Part shown: piece after piece, positions 25,644-33,359 of the stretch | Layout: every line of letters starts with the position of its first letter | Position numbering within the stretch: position 1 is the stretch's first letter | Source: a candidate division WOR-3 bacterium | GTDB taxonomy: Bacteria; Hydrothermota; Tepidihabitantia; Tepidihabitantales; Tepidihabitantaceae | Reading direction: 5' to 3' | Assembly (NCBI GenBank): GCA_039801085.1 | Contig: JBDRTY010000006.1 | Location: 1 to 59,364 of the forward strand | Length of the DNA: 59,364 bases | Position numbers and translations under genes: made by a program | Notes under the pieces: model-generated | Seen by the model: only the letters and a program-made list of their open reading frames with translations | The model's database searches: none | What the model was told of the DNA's origin: nothing

Positions 25644-27060
25644 GAGAAACGCAACCCTTTTGCTCGTTTCACTTCTGCCTTTGCTTTCCGCTCAGGACAT
25701 CGTCTGGCTGAAACGCTATGATACCGGAAGTCCTGAGCACCCCGCCAATGGGGTTCTTGATCTCTCAGGTAATCTGATAATCTGCGGGGTAACCGGTGAC
25801 TACGGTAATCATGATGTTACTCTGATCAAATACAATCCTGGCGGTGAAACGCTGTGGGTGCGAACTTATGACAGCGGAGGTGATGATCTCGGTGCCAGCT
25901 GTGCTGTCGGCAGCGATGGCGGGGTGGTGGTAGGCATCAGCCGCCACCCCGCCCCCTGTCTGCTGCTGAAATACGATCAGGAAGGAAGATTCCTCTGGAA
26001 TAAACAGTTCCAGGTTGGCAGTTACTGTTATGTGGGAGGAGTAGTAATTGATGACTCATTGAATATTTATCTTTCAGGGACTACGGCCATCTCCAGTATT
26101 TTGTACAGCAATCTTCTGCTGGCTAAATTTACTCCCTTGGGCGAATCAGTCTGGATGAGGATTTACGACTGCGGAAAGCAGGAAAACGGCGGTCAGATTT
26201 TGCTTTTACCTGATGGCGATATTTGCGGTTGTGGTAATTTTGACGATGACCGGGAATGGCTATTTGATCTGCTGATTTGCAAGTTTCAAGGCGATGGCGA
26301 TACCTGCTGGATCCGGATACTAAATGTCAAGCCACAGGATGAGGCCTATGGCATAACCGCTGATTCAGAGTGTAACCTTTACATTACCGGTGATGTATAT
26401 GAGGACTGGGGTCAGGGGATCGTGCAGCCGGACTCGTTTGTTACCGCCCGCTATCAGCCTGACGGCACGCTGGACTGGGTCAGAGTTGACGGATTAAGCC
26501 ATTACAGCTGGGGGGAGGCAATCGGTTTTGATCCTTCGGGACAGCTGCTGGTTGCCGGTGGTTGTTATGACAGCATTCTTAATGAATCCAGCGGTGCGAT
26601 TCTGTGTTACAGTCTGGACGGCACACTGTTATGGCACTGGACCTACCGGCAGGAAAACCAAAACTGCTGGTTTACCGATATAGTTATTGCTGAGCCCGGG
26701 GTGTGTTATGTGATTGGTGAAGTTGCCAATGCCGATTATGATTCCAGCGACTTTCTGGTGCTGAAACTGCGCTATCCGGTCGGCGTGGCGGAAGGGCGAC
26801 CGGCAGAAGTGCCGGCAGGTGACATTTCCCCTGCCACTATGGTCTGTGCGGGTGCAACTTTACGGTTTTCTGTTGCCGGTGCGGGTGATTACCGGCTGGT
26901 GGTGCGGGATGTGAGCGGGCAGGAGCGGCTGGTTTATGCGGGTTATCTTGCGCGAGGGGAGAACCGCCTCAGCCTGCCCTCGCTGCCTGCGGGTGTTTAT
27001 TTTCTTGATCTTGCGGGTGCCGGGGTGCAGCGCCGGCACCGGCTGGTGGTGGTGAGATAA
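25627..27060 (+). CDS. module 3 secreted beta-propeller-like protein with sorting tail
   Basis: About 477 residues. The frame is open far upstream, but a signal peptide (MVVVIRRNATLLLV..LLSAQ) fits a start at 25627; 25612 is also possible. The mature part begins DIVWLKRYDTG, parallel to DTIWTRRYDSG in module 1, and has repeated 'D..GNL.I.G' propeller strands. The C-terminal sorting domain ends LPSLPAGVYFLDLAGAG and RRHRLVVVR, identical in DNA to module 1 over its last 84 bases. It overlaps the upstream ORF stop by 17 bases, implying coupling. Confidence 0.8.
   Translation: MVVVIRRNATLLLVSLLPLLSAQDIVWLKRYDTGSPEHPANGVLDLSGNLIICGVTGDYGNHDVTLIKYNPGGETLWVRTYDSGGDDLGASCAVGSDGGVVVGISRHPAPCLLLKYDQEGRFLWNKQFQVGSYCYVGGVVIDDSLNIYLSGTTAISSILYSNLLLAKFTPLGESVWMRIYDCGKQENGGQILLLPDGDICGCGNFDDDREWLFDLLICKFQGDGDTCWIRILNVKPQDEAYGITADSECNLYITGDVYEDWGQGIVQPDSFVTARYQPDGTLDWVRVDGLSHYSWGEAIGFDPSGQLLVAGGCYDSILNESSGAILCYSLDGTLLWHWTYRQENQNCWFTDIVIAEPGVCYVIGEVANADYDSSDFLVLKLRYPVGVAEGRPAEVPAGDISPATMVCAGATLRFSVAGAGDYRLVVRDVSGQERLVYAGYLARGENRLSLPSLPAGVYFLDLAGAGVQRRHRLVVVR
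26973..27056 (+). repeat. conserved 3' coding end, module 3
   Basis: Identical to 22463-22546 in module 1; see that entry. Confidence 0.9.
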
Positions 27061-27515
27061 GGGATTTCTCCACTCCGCCCTTCGGGCTCCGGTCGAAATG
27101 ACCGAAGAAAGGTGCGCCTGCGGTGTCGCTCCGGTCGGGATGACAGGAAACGGTTCGCCTCCGGCGCCGGGTGAAATGACTTCACCCCCTTTGTATTCCG
27201 TGCCTTTCGTTTTTTGTCATTCCGAGCGAGCCGAAGGCGAGTCGAGGAATTCCTCTTTCCCAATGCAGAGTGCAAAGTGCAAGGCGGAGAGATTTCTCGA
27301 CTCCGCCTCGCTATCGCTTGGCGTCGCTCGAAATGACAGAAGGAAAGGTCATTCCGAGCGGAGTCGAGGAATCTCTTTCACAATGCAAAGTGCAAGGCGG
27401 AGGGATTTCTCGACTCCGCCTCGCTATCGCTTGGCGTCGCTCGAAATGACAGAAGGAAAGGTCATTCCGAGCGGAGTGAAACGGAGTCGAGGAATCTCTT
27501 TTCATAATGCAAAGT
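27059..27515. repeat. REP-like repeat cluster F
   Basis: Begins at the stop codon with GGGATTTCTCCACTCCGC and the same linker as cluster D. Palindromic units in alternating direction follow, separated by CAATGCAAAGTGCAAGG strings. The remaining 27516-27755 is non-coding as far as I can see, with a GGGGGG-CAGTT-CCCCCC hairpin at 27701-27717. Confidence 0.85.
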
Positions 27516-27759
27516 GCAAAATGCAAAATGAAAAGGGGAAGGGGTGCGAAGTTGAGGGTCATTGCCGGTTTTGCTCTATTCAGTTAGAGTCAGAAACATG
27601 GCGTAATTTCACATTTTCAACCCGACTTTCCCGGGTGCTGTTCCGGTAAGTTGCGGTTCTGCAGAGTGTTGCCAGGCTGATGCCGGTTTGTGCCCGAAGA
27701 GGGGGGCAGTTCCCCCCACCGTCAGGCGTAAAGCGGTCGGCAGGGTCGGTTTATCGCAA

Positions 27760-27787
27760 TTGACAGTTTATCATGCCGGGTTATACT
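27760..27787 (+). promoter_or_regulatory. promoter of the BREX-like operon
   Basis: TTGACA (27760-27765), 16 bases, TATACT (27782-27787). The first ATG (27790) lies only two bases after the -10 and would be upstream of the transcript start. The ATG at 27796 would sit at its very 5' end. Confidence 0.65.
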
Positions 27788-27795
27788 GTATGGAT

Positions 27796-28659
27796 ATGGA
27801 AGGGCTGTCTGGAGTTCTGAAGGAGCTTGCCCGCCGGTCGCAGCTGCTGGTCAAGAGGCTGAACAGTTATCAGGTTCTGCTGCAGGAGCCGGTGGCAAAC
27901 GCCCATGAGCGGGCACGGGCGCTGGCGGAGATCGAGAAGCTTGGCAACGGTTTTCCGGATGGCGAGGTCCGGCAGAAACTGCTGGCGTGGCTGGATTCGG
28001 AGCGGGCGCAGGTTGAGGAGGCAAAGTCGGAGTTCCGGTTTGAGTTTGGAAAAAGGCTGATTGCGGGGCTGGAAGGGAGCGGTCTTGTGGTCCGCGGTCA
28101 GCTGCCGGTGCTGCGGATCGGTTTTTTCACCATCCGGGCAGACTTTGAGCGGGGCAGGGCGACCATCTTCTGGGGTCCGGAGATTGAGGAGATCAAAAGC
28201 GGTATCCCGCTGGAGCCGGTCGGGCTGGCAAGGCTGGTGCGGAGCTATCAGGAGAGCCTGAAGGCGAAGGGGGTCCGGGAGCCGGAGGAGTTTCTTGCCC
28301 GCCTGCTGGCGGCATATCGGCGCCGGTGCACTGCCGAAGGGCTGGCGGAAGGGGAGCGGGTCCTGCTTTCGGACCTGCTTGCCGAGCTGGTGCTCTTGAG
28401 TCAGCCGGAAAGTTTCCGGGTTGATCCGGTCCGGGAAAATTTTGTTGAGTATCCGCGCATCCGGTTCAGTTATGACCTGTATCTATTGAAGCGCTCCGGG
28501 GTGCGGGCGGTTGCCGGGCAGGAGCTGCGGCTGACCGTTGCCAATTTTGATGCGACCGCAAAAAAGAGCCGGGCGCTGTGGGTGCCGGACAGTGAGGAAG
28601 GGGACGGAACCTATTATTCCTATATCGCATTTGTGCCGGTGCGGAGCACGGGTGCGTGA
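27796..28659 (+). CDS. unknown protein, first gene of the BREX-like ATPase-helicase operon
   Basis: About 287 residues, not recognised. The N-terminal third is helical and probably coiled-coil (Leu/Glu/Arg-rich, with an ARRSQLLVKRLNSYQVLLQE stretch). A central beta-rich part contains LPVLRIGFFTIRADFERGRA and IFWGPEIEEI; the C-terminal part has FVEYPRIRFSYDLYLL and ends in a beta-rich region. No catalytic motif is evident. It precedes the first ATPase by 27 bases on the same strand, so it is probably an adaptor or effector of that system. The start was chosen from promoter position; the frame is open 102 bases upstream of 27790. Confidence 0.72.
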   Translation: MEGLSGVLKELARRSQLLVKRLNSYQVLLQEPVANAHERARALAEIEKLGNGFPDGEVRQKLLAWLDSERAQVEEAKSEFRFEFGKRLIAGLEGSGLVVRGQLPVLRIGFFTIRADFERGRATIFWGPEIEEIKSGIPLEPVGLARLVRSYQESLKAKGVREPEEFLARLLAAYRRRCTAEGLAEGERVLLSDLLAELVLLSQPESFRVDPVRENFVEYPRIRFSYDLYLLKRSGVRAVAGQELRLTVANFDATAKKSRALWVPDSEEGDGTYYSYIAFVPVRSTGA

Positions 28660-28686
28660 GCCGGACCGGCAGATGAGGAGGTGGCA

Positions 28687-29952
28687 ATGGAGCGGGAGCT
28701 GGCAAGGGCAGTAATCAACAAGCTGGGTTCAACCGGCACACCGCCGGAGTTCGGGATTGAGGCGTTTACCGTCGGGCTGGACCGTTATCTGAAGGTGATT
28801 GAGGAGGAGTATCTGGATGGCATCCTCAAGTTCAACCTTTCCAGTTTCAAGCTGATCACCGGCAATTACGGCGGGGGCAAGACCCACTTTCTCTATTCGG
28901 TGCGCAATCTGGCGTTCAAGCACAACTACTGTGTGGCGTATGTGAGTCTGAACCCGACCGAGTGTCCGTTTGACAAGCTGGAGCTGGTCTACAAGGCGGT
29001 GGCGCTCAATCTGAGTGCACCCCAGCCGACCGATGCGATTCTGCCCCTCGGGGAGAAGGGGATTGACTCGGTGATCCGGCGCTGGGCACGGGAGTGGCGC
29101 AAGAAGGAGGAGCGGACCGAACGGCTCGAAAGCTATCTGCTGGATCTGCCGATGACCGACTCGACGAGCTTCTTCAATGCGGTGCGCGGGGCGTTTCAGT
29201 CGCTTTTGGCTGAGGACCTGGAGTCTTTTCAGGAGGCGGTGCAGTGGCTCAAGGGCGAGGAGGCAGGACGGGAGACGAGGGCGCGCTTCCGGATTTCAGA
29301 GCGGATTGACAAGTCAACCGCCTTCCGGATGCTGCGGTCGCTGGCGCAGTGGGTGCATGCGATCGGCTACCGGGGTCTGATCCTGCTCTTTGATGAGGCG
29401 GAGCGGGGGATGTCCATCGCCTCAGCCCGGGACAAGCGCCGGGCACTGGACAATCTGCGCCAGCTGGTGGATGAGTGCGGTAACTCCCGGCTGCCGGGTG
29501 CGATGTTCTTCTATGCGGTCCCGGATGACAATCTGCTGCTTGAGGGTTCAGGTCCGGTTTATGAGGCATTGAAGCAGCGGCTCCGGAGCGTGTTTTCCGA
29601 GACCAATCCGGTCGGGGTGCGGATCAACCTTGAGGAGCTGGGGATGGAGCCGGTGGCATTTCTCGAACAGCTGGGGGTGAAGCTGCGGATGCTGTTTGAG
29701 CAGGCGTATGATGTCCGGCTCAGCGGCGCGGAGAAGGTGCTGAAGGTGCTGGCGCAGACCGCGGTCGAGCGGTTTGTGCTTGATGTCAGCTACCGCCGGC
29801 TGTTTGTCGTTGCCGCGGTCGAACTGCTGCACCGGCTGAAGGCGGAGCCGAATCTGAGTTTCACAGCCCGGGATGCGGAGAAGCTGCTGCGGGTGACCAC
29901 CCAGAAGCTGGTGAAGCAGGAGCAGGAGGCGGTGGAGCGTGAGGAGTTCTAA
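28687..29952 (+). CDS. BREX-type (DUF2791/BrxD-like) ATPase 1
   Basis: A 421-residue P-loop ATPase matching the BREX system ATP-binding family. It opens with the family-like PPEFGIEAFTVGLDRYL, has Walker A GNYGGGKTHF (59-68), Walker B LILLFDEAE (about 231-239) and a sensor-like stretch around FFYAVPDDNLLLE. The C-terminal third is helical. GAGGAGG lies just before the ATG. In BREX type 2 and related loci, BrxD acts with the helicase BrxHI; here it sits beside a second ATPase and a helicase. The DNA role is inferred from family, not seen. Confidence 0.85.
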   Translation: MERELARAVINKLGSTGTPPEFGIEAFTVGLDRYLKVIEEEYLDGILKFNLSSFKLITGNYGGGKTHFLYSVRNLAFKHNYCVAYVSLNPTECPFDKLELVYKAVALNLSAPQPTDAILPLGEKGIDSVIRRWAREWRKKEERTERLESYLLDLPMTDSTSFFNAVRGAFQSLLAEDLESFQEAVQWLKGEEAGRETRARFRISERIDKSTAFRMLRSLAQWVHAIGYRGLILLFDEAERGMSIASARDKRRALDNLRQLVDECGNSRLPGAMFFYAVPDDNLLLEGSGPVYEALKQRLRSVFSETNPVGVRINLEELGMEPVAFLEQLGVKLRMLFEQAYDVRLSGAEKVLKVLAQTAVERFVLDVSYRRLFVVAAVELLHRLKAEPNLSFTARDAEKLLRVTTQKLVKQEQEAVEREEF

Positions 29953-31294
29953 ACTGGTCTCCCATCCGGTGTTCGGCGAGGGGGAGGTGCTGGACAGCCG
30001 CTGGCAGGGGAGTGAGCTGCTGGTGCGGTTTCAGACCGGGCTGCGGCTCTGGCTGCCCCGGCACCGGGTGCGGTTTCTGGTTGAGGTGGACGAGTCGCTG
30101 CTCGATGCGGCGGTTGCCCGGAGTGCGGGTGTGGACCGGGTGAGCGCCTGCCGGATGATTGAGGCATTCCGGCTCGGGATTGTGCCCCATCAGGATGTGG
30201 AGCGGTTCACCTTCGGCCGGGACCAGGAGCTGAAGGTGATTGAGCGGATGCTTGCCGGGCTGGAGCAGGGCCGGGGGGATGTGGTGATGTTTGAGGGTGA
30301 ATACGGGAGTGGCAAGACCCATATCCTTGAGCTTATTCACCACCGGGCGCTCCAGGCCGGGATGGTGGTCAGTCTGGTGCAGTTTGATCCGGTTGAGGTT
30401 TCGCCCCACCGGCCGAAGCGGGTCTACCGGGAGCTGGTGCGTAATCTGCGGTTCATCAGCGGGGATCGGGAGGGCGGATTCCGGGAACTGCTCCAGCTGG
30501 CAACCCGGCTGGATCTCGCTGACCATGTCTTCTTCGGTCCGCTCCTGCGTAAGCTGAAGCGGCTCGAGCCGGGCGCCCGGGAGAGTGAGGTGTTCTGGCA
30601 GTGGGTCGAGGGTGAGAGCACCAAGGAGTATGCGACCGAGATGCGCTCACCCTACCGGGTGCGGGGTGCGCAGGGGATTCCGGCCCTTTATGACTTCTCC
30701 ACCGCTGCCGACTTCTACTGTAATATCATTTCTGCGATCTCCTGGATGAGCCGGCAGCTCGGCTTCCGGGGGCTGGTGCTGCTCCTTGATGAGGCGGAGA
30801 CGGTGACCCGGCTCTGGGATATCGTCTATCTCTCCAAGAGCATCAACTTCATGGAGGGGCTGGTGCGGGTGGCGCTCAATGACCCCCAGCTGCGGGAGGT
30901 TTCGGACCGGCTGATTCACAATCAGGTCCGGCCGGTGCCCTATATCTACCGGGAGCCGGCGCTGCTGCTTATTTTTGCGACGACCCCGACCCCGGGTGAA
31001 TACGGCTATCTCCGGCTCGCCAATTCGGTCCGGCGCAAGCTGGAGCTGACACCGCTGGCCGAGCAGGCGCTGGTGGATGCGTTTGCGACGATGATCCGGA
31101 TTTACGAGCGGGCATATCCGGGCTTCAAACTGCCGGTCGAGGAGCAGAAACGGCTCCTTGCCTGGCTGGGCAGGAAGAGCAGTGGCGGGGTCCGGACCTT
31201 TATCAAGGGGTGTGTTGAGGGGCTGGACATCGCCCGGCTCCGGCAGCGGGGCATAATTTCCGCACCGGCGGAGATGTCAAGCCGGGCAGGATAA
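29939..31294 (+). CDS. BREX-type (DUF2791-like) ATPase 2 with N-terminal tudor-like domain
   Basis: A 451-residue protein beginning at GTG 29939, 14 bases inside the first ATPase gene. Residues 6-48 (SHPVFGEGEVL...VRF) resemble the PcrA/UvrD C-terminal tudor-like domain that binds RNA polymerase, or a CarD-like fold. The rest is a P-loop ATPase with Walker A EGEYGSGKTHIL (about 119-130) and Walker B LVLLLDEAE (about 279-287). FGRDQELKVIERML before Walker A matches the BREX ATPase family. It is a distant paralogue of ATPase 1; the pair may form a hetero-oligomeric motor. Confidence 0.83.
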   Translation: MRSSKLVSHPVFGEGEVLDSRWQGSELLVRFQTGLRLWLPRHRVRFLVEVDESLLDAAVARSAGVDRVSACRMIEAFRLGIVPHQDVERFTFGRDQELKVIERMLAGLEQGRGDVVMFEGEYGSGKTHILELIHHRALQAGMVVSLVQFDPVEVSPHRPKRVYRELVRNLRFISGDREGGFRELLQLATRLDLADHVFFGPLLRKLKRLEPGARESEVFWQWVEGESTKEYATEMRSPYRVRGAQGIPALYDFSTAADFYCNIISAISWMSRQLGFRGLVLLLDEAETVTRLWDIVYLSKSINFMEGLVRVALNDPQLREVSDRLIHNQVRPVPYIYREPALLLIFATTPTPGEYGYLRLANSVRRKLELTPLAEQALVDAFATMIRIYERAYPGFKLPVEEQKRLLAWLGRKSSGGVRTFIKGCVEGLDIARLRQRGIISAPAEMSSRAG

Positions 31295-31301
31295 GGCGGA
31301 T

Positions 31302-33359
31302 TTGGCAGCATCAGAGCTTGAAGGACAGGCAACCGGCAGAGAGATCCGGCAGGCACTGCGCCGGACCTGGCATCCGTTCTTCAGCCGGTTCGGCAGTCTG
31401 ACCCCGGTCCAGCTCGAGGCGATCCCGGTAATCCTTCAGGGGAACAATCTGGTGCTGATCTCGCCGGCTGCTTCGGGCAAGACCGAGGCGGTGGTGGCGC
31501 CGGTGGTGGAACGGCTGCTGGCGCAGGGGTGCCGGGACTTTTCCGTGCTTTACATCTCGCCGACCCGGGCGCTGGTCAATGACCTCTACCGCCGGCTGGT
31601 GGAGCCGCTCGAGTATCTGGGGCTGAAGCTGGAGCGCAAGACCGGTGATCACCCGGCAATTGATGAGGACCGGCTGCCGTTCATGCTTCTGACCACACCG
31701 GAGTCGTTTGACTCCCTGCTCTGCCGGCACCCCAGAATCTTCACCAGCCTCAAGGCGGTGATCATTGACGAGATTCACCTCCTGGACAACAGCCCGCGCG
31801 GGGATCAGCTGCGGATTCTGCTCGAACGGCTGCGGCTGATCAACCCCGCAGTCAGCTGTTATGCCCTGTCGGCGACGATTGATGATGAGCGGATCGGGGA
31901 GCGGTATTTTCCGGACGGGGTGGTGGTCAAGGTGGCAAATCAGCGGGAGATTGAGGCGGAACTGCTGAAGGCGGGCCGGGACTGGGCAGGGGCGGTGCTG
32001 GAGCGGCTCGTGGCGCTCGGTGCCCACAAGGTGCTGGTGTTCTTTAATGCCCGGTCGCTTGCCGAAGCCGGGGTCCGGCTTTTTGACCGCACCCCGTTTA
32101 CCGGCAGGGTCTGGGTCCATCATGCCAGTCTGACCCGGCAGGTGCGCGAGGAGGTGGAGGCAAGGATGAACCGGGAGCGGAGCGGGATTCTGCTCTGCAC
32201 CTCGACGCTGGAACTCGGGATTGACATCGGTGATGTGGATGCGGTTGTGCTTTACCGGCCGCCGTTCAATGTCTCCTCACTCCTCCAGCGGATCGGCAGA
32301 GGCAACCGGCGCCGGGGCAACGGGCTGGTCATGCTTGGCGTCTATCTTGACTCCTGGGAAAGGCTGCTGTTTGAGACCTTCATTGACCTTGCCCGCCAGG
32401 GCCGGCTTTACGAGAAGCGGTATACTCCGAGCCTGGCGGTCATTCCCCAGCAGATTGTCTCCTATCTGTTTCAGCGCCGGCGGATCGGCACGACCCGGGA
32501 TGCGCTCCGGCGGATCTTTGCGCCGGTCTACGGCACAAGCCGCGTCTGGGAGCAGGTGCTTGATTATCTCCTGGAGCAGGGGGTCGTCCAGACCGACCGC
32601 CGCGGCCTGCTCTATGCCGGTGAGGCGATCAGCCGGCGGATTGAGACCGGCCGGATTCACTCCAATATTCAGGAGAAGAGTTTCGGTCAGTATGAGGTCA
32701 TTGACACCACCACCGGCCAGCAGGTGGGCACGGTGTTCTTTGTGCTGGAGCGGTTCATGCTGGCGGGCAGGTCCTGGGAGATAGTTGAACGCCGGGAAAA
32801 GGAGAAGCGGATCTTTGTCAAATCGCTGAATACCGTCTCCGACAGCACCAAGGTGTTTGAAGGCACCGGCACCGGCGGTTATTATTACCGGCTGGCCGAG
32901 GTATTAAAGAGCCGGATCTTTCCCGGGCTGGCACCCGAGGAGTTTCCCTATTACACCGATGGCAGCCGGGCGTTCATCTTTCATCTCCTGGGCACAACCT
33001 ATGGCGGGCTGCTGGCCGGCGGACTGCAGGCAGAAGGGGTTGATGCCGAGGATCTGGCGGGCAAGGTGCTGGTGGTCCGGCTGAAGGAGGATGAGGACCT
33101 GCACCGGATGCCGCTGCCGGGCCGGGAGGCGCTCAAGGCGGTGGTGCGGGCACACCGGATTGAGTTTGAGGACAGTCTGGGCTCGGGTGCCTTCTTTGAC
33201 CTTCTGCCCGAGGAGCTGCAGGTTGAGGACCACCTGCTGGCGCTGGATATTGACGGGCTCTGGGCATATCTTGACACCTGGAAGCTGGTGCGGATGGAGG
33301 TGCAGGCGGTGCGCGCCCAGATTGCCGAACATCTGCCGGAGATGGTGGGTGATGAATAG
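31302..33359 (+). CDS. Lhr/BrxHI-like superfamily 2 helicase
   Basis: A 685-residue DEAD/DEAH helicase. Motif I is SPAASGKTEAVV (about 54-65), Ia YISPTRALVND, Ib TTPES, II DEIH (about 156-159), III SAT, V CTSTLELGIDIGDVD, and VI QRIGRGNRR (about 329-337). The C-terminal half, with ERFMLAGRSWEIVERREK and FHLLGTTYGG, resembles the Lhr winged-helix and domain-4 region. It starts at TTG, seven bases after ATPase 2, with AAGGCGG before it. BrxHI in BREX type 2 is the closest named relative I can suggest. Confidence 0.85.
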   Translation: MAASELEGQATGREIRQALRRTWHPFFSRFGSLTPVQLEAIPVILQGNNLVLISPAASGKTEAVVAPVVERLLAQGCRDFSVLYISPTRALVNDLYRRLVEPLEYLGLKLERKTGDHPAIDEDRLPFMLLTTPESFDSLLCRHPRIFTSLKAVIIDEIHLLDNSPRGDQLRILLERLRLINPAVSCYALSATIDDERIGERYFPDGVVVKVANQREIEAELLKAGRDWAGAVLERLVALGAHKVLVFFNARSLAEAGVRLFDRTPFTGRVWVHHASLTRQVREEVEARMNRERSGILLCTSTLELGIDIGDVDAVVLYRPPFNVSSLLQRIGRGNRRRGNGLVMLGVYLDSWERLLFETFIDLARQGRLYEKRYTPSLAVIPQQIVSYLFQRRRIGTTRDALRRIFAPVYGTSRVWEQVLDYLLEQGVVQTDRRGLLYAGEAISRRIETGRIHSNIQEKSFGQYEVIDTTTGQQVGTVFFVLERFMLAGRSWEIVERREKEKRIFVKSLNTVSDSTKVFEGTGTGGYYYRLAEVLKSRIFPGLAPEEFPYYTDGSRAFIFHLLGTTYGGLLAGGLQAEGVDAEDLAGKVLVVRLKEDEDLHRMPLPGREALKAVVRAHRIEFEDSLGSGAFFDLLPEELQVEDHLLALDIDGLWAYLDTWKLVRMEVQAVRAQIAEHLPEMVGDE

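Noticed and set aside
27701-27717. GGGGGG-CAGTT-CCCCCC hairpin as a regulatory element of the BREX-like operon
   Set aside because: It lies upstream of the promoter, so it is not in the mRNA; at most it could be a DNA site.
31311-32123. 270-codon minus-strand ORF inside the helicase gene
   Set aside because: Helicase motifs on the plus strand are intact; this frame has low-complexity His/Pro-rich sequence.
27796-33359. Complete BREX system
   Set aside because: No PglX methyltransferase, PglZ phosphatase, BrxA/B or BrxC gene is present; only the ATPase and helicase types match.
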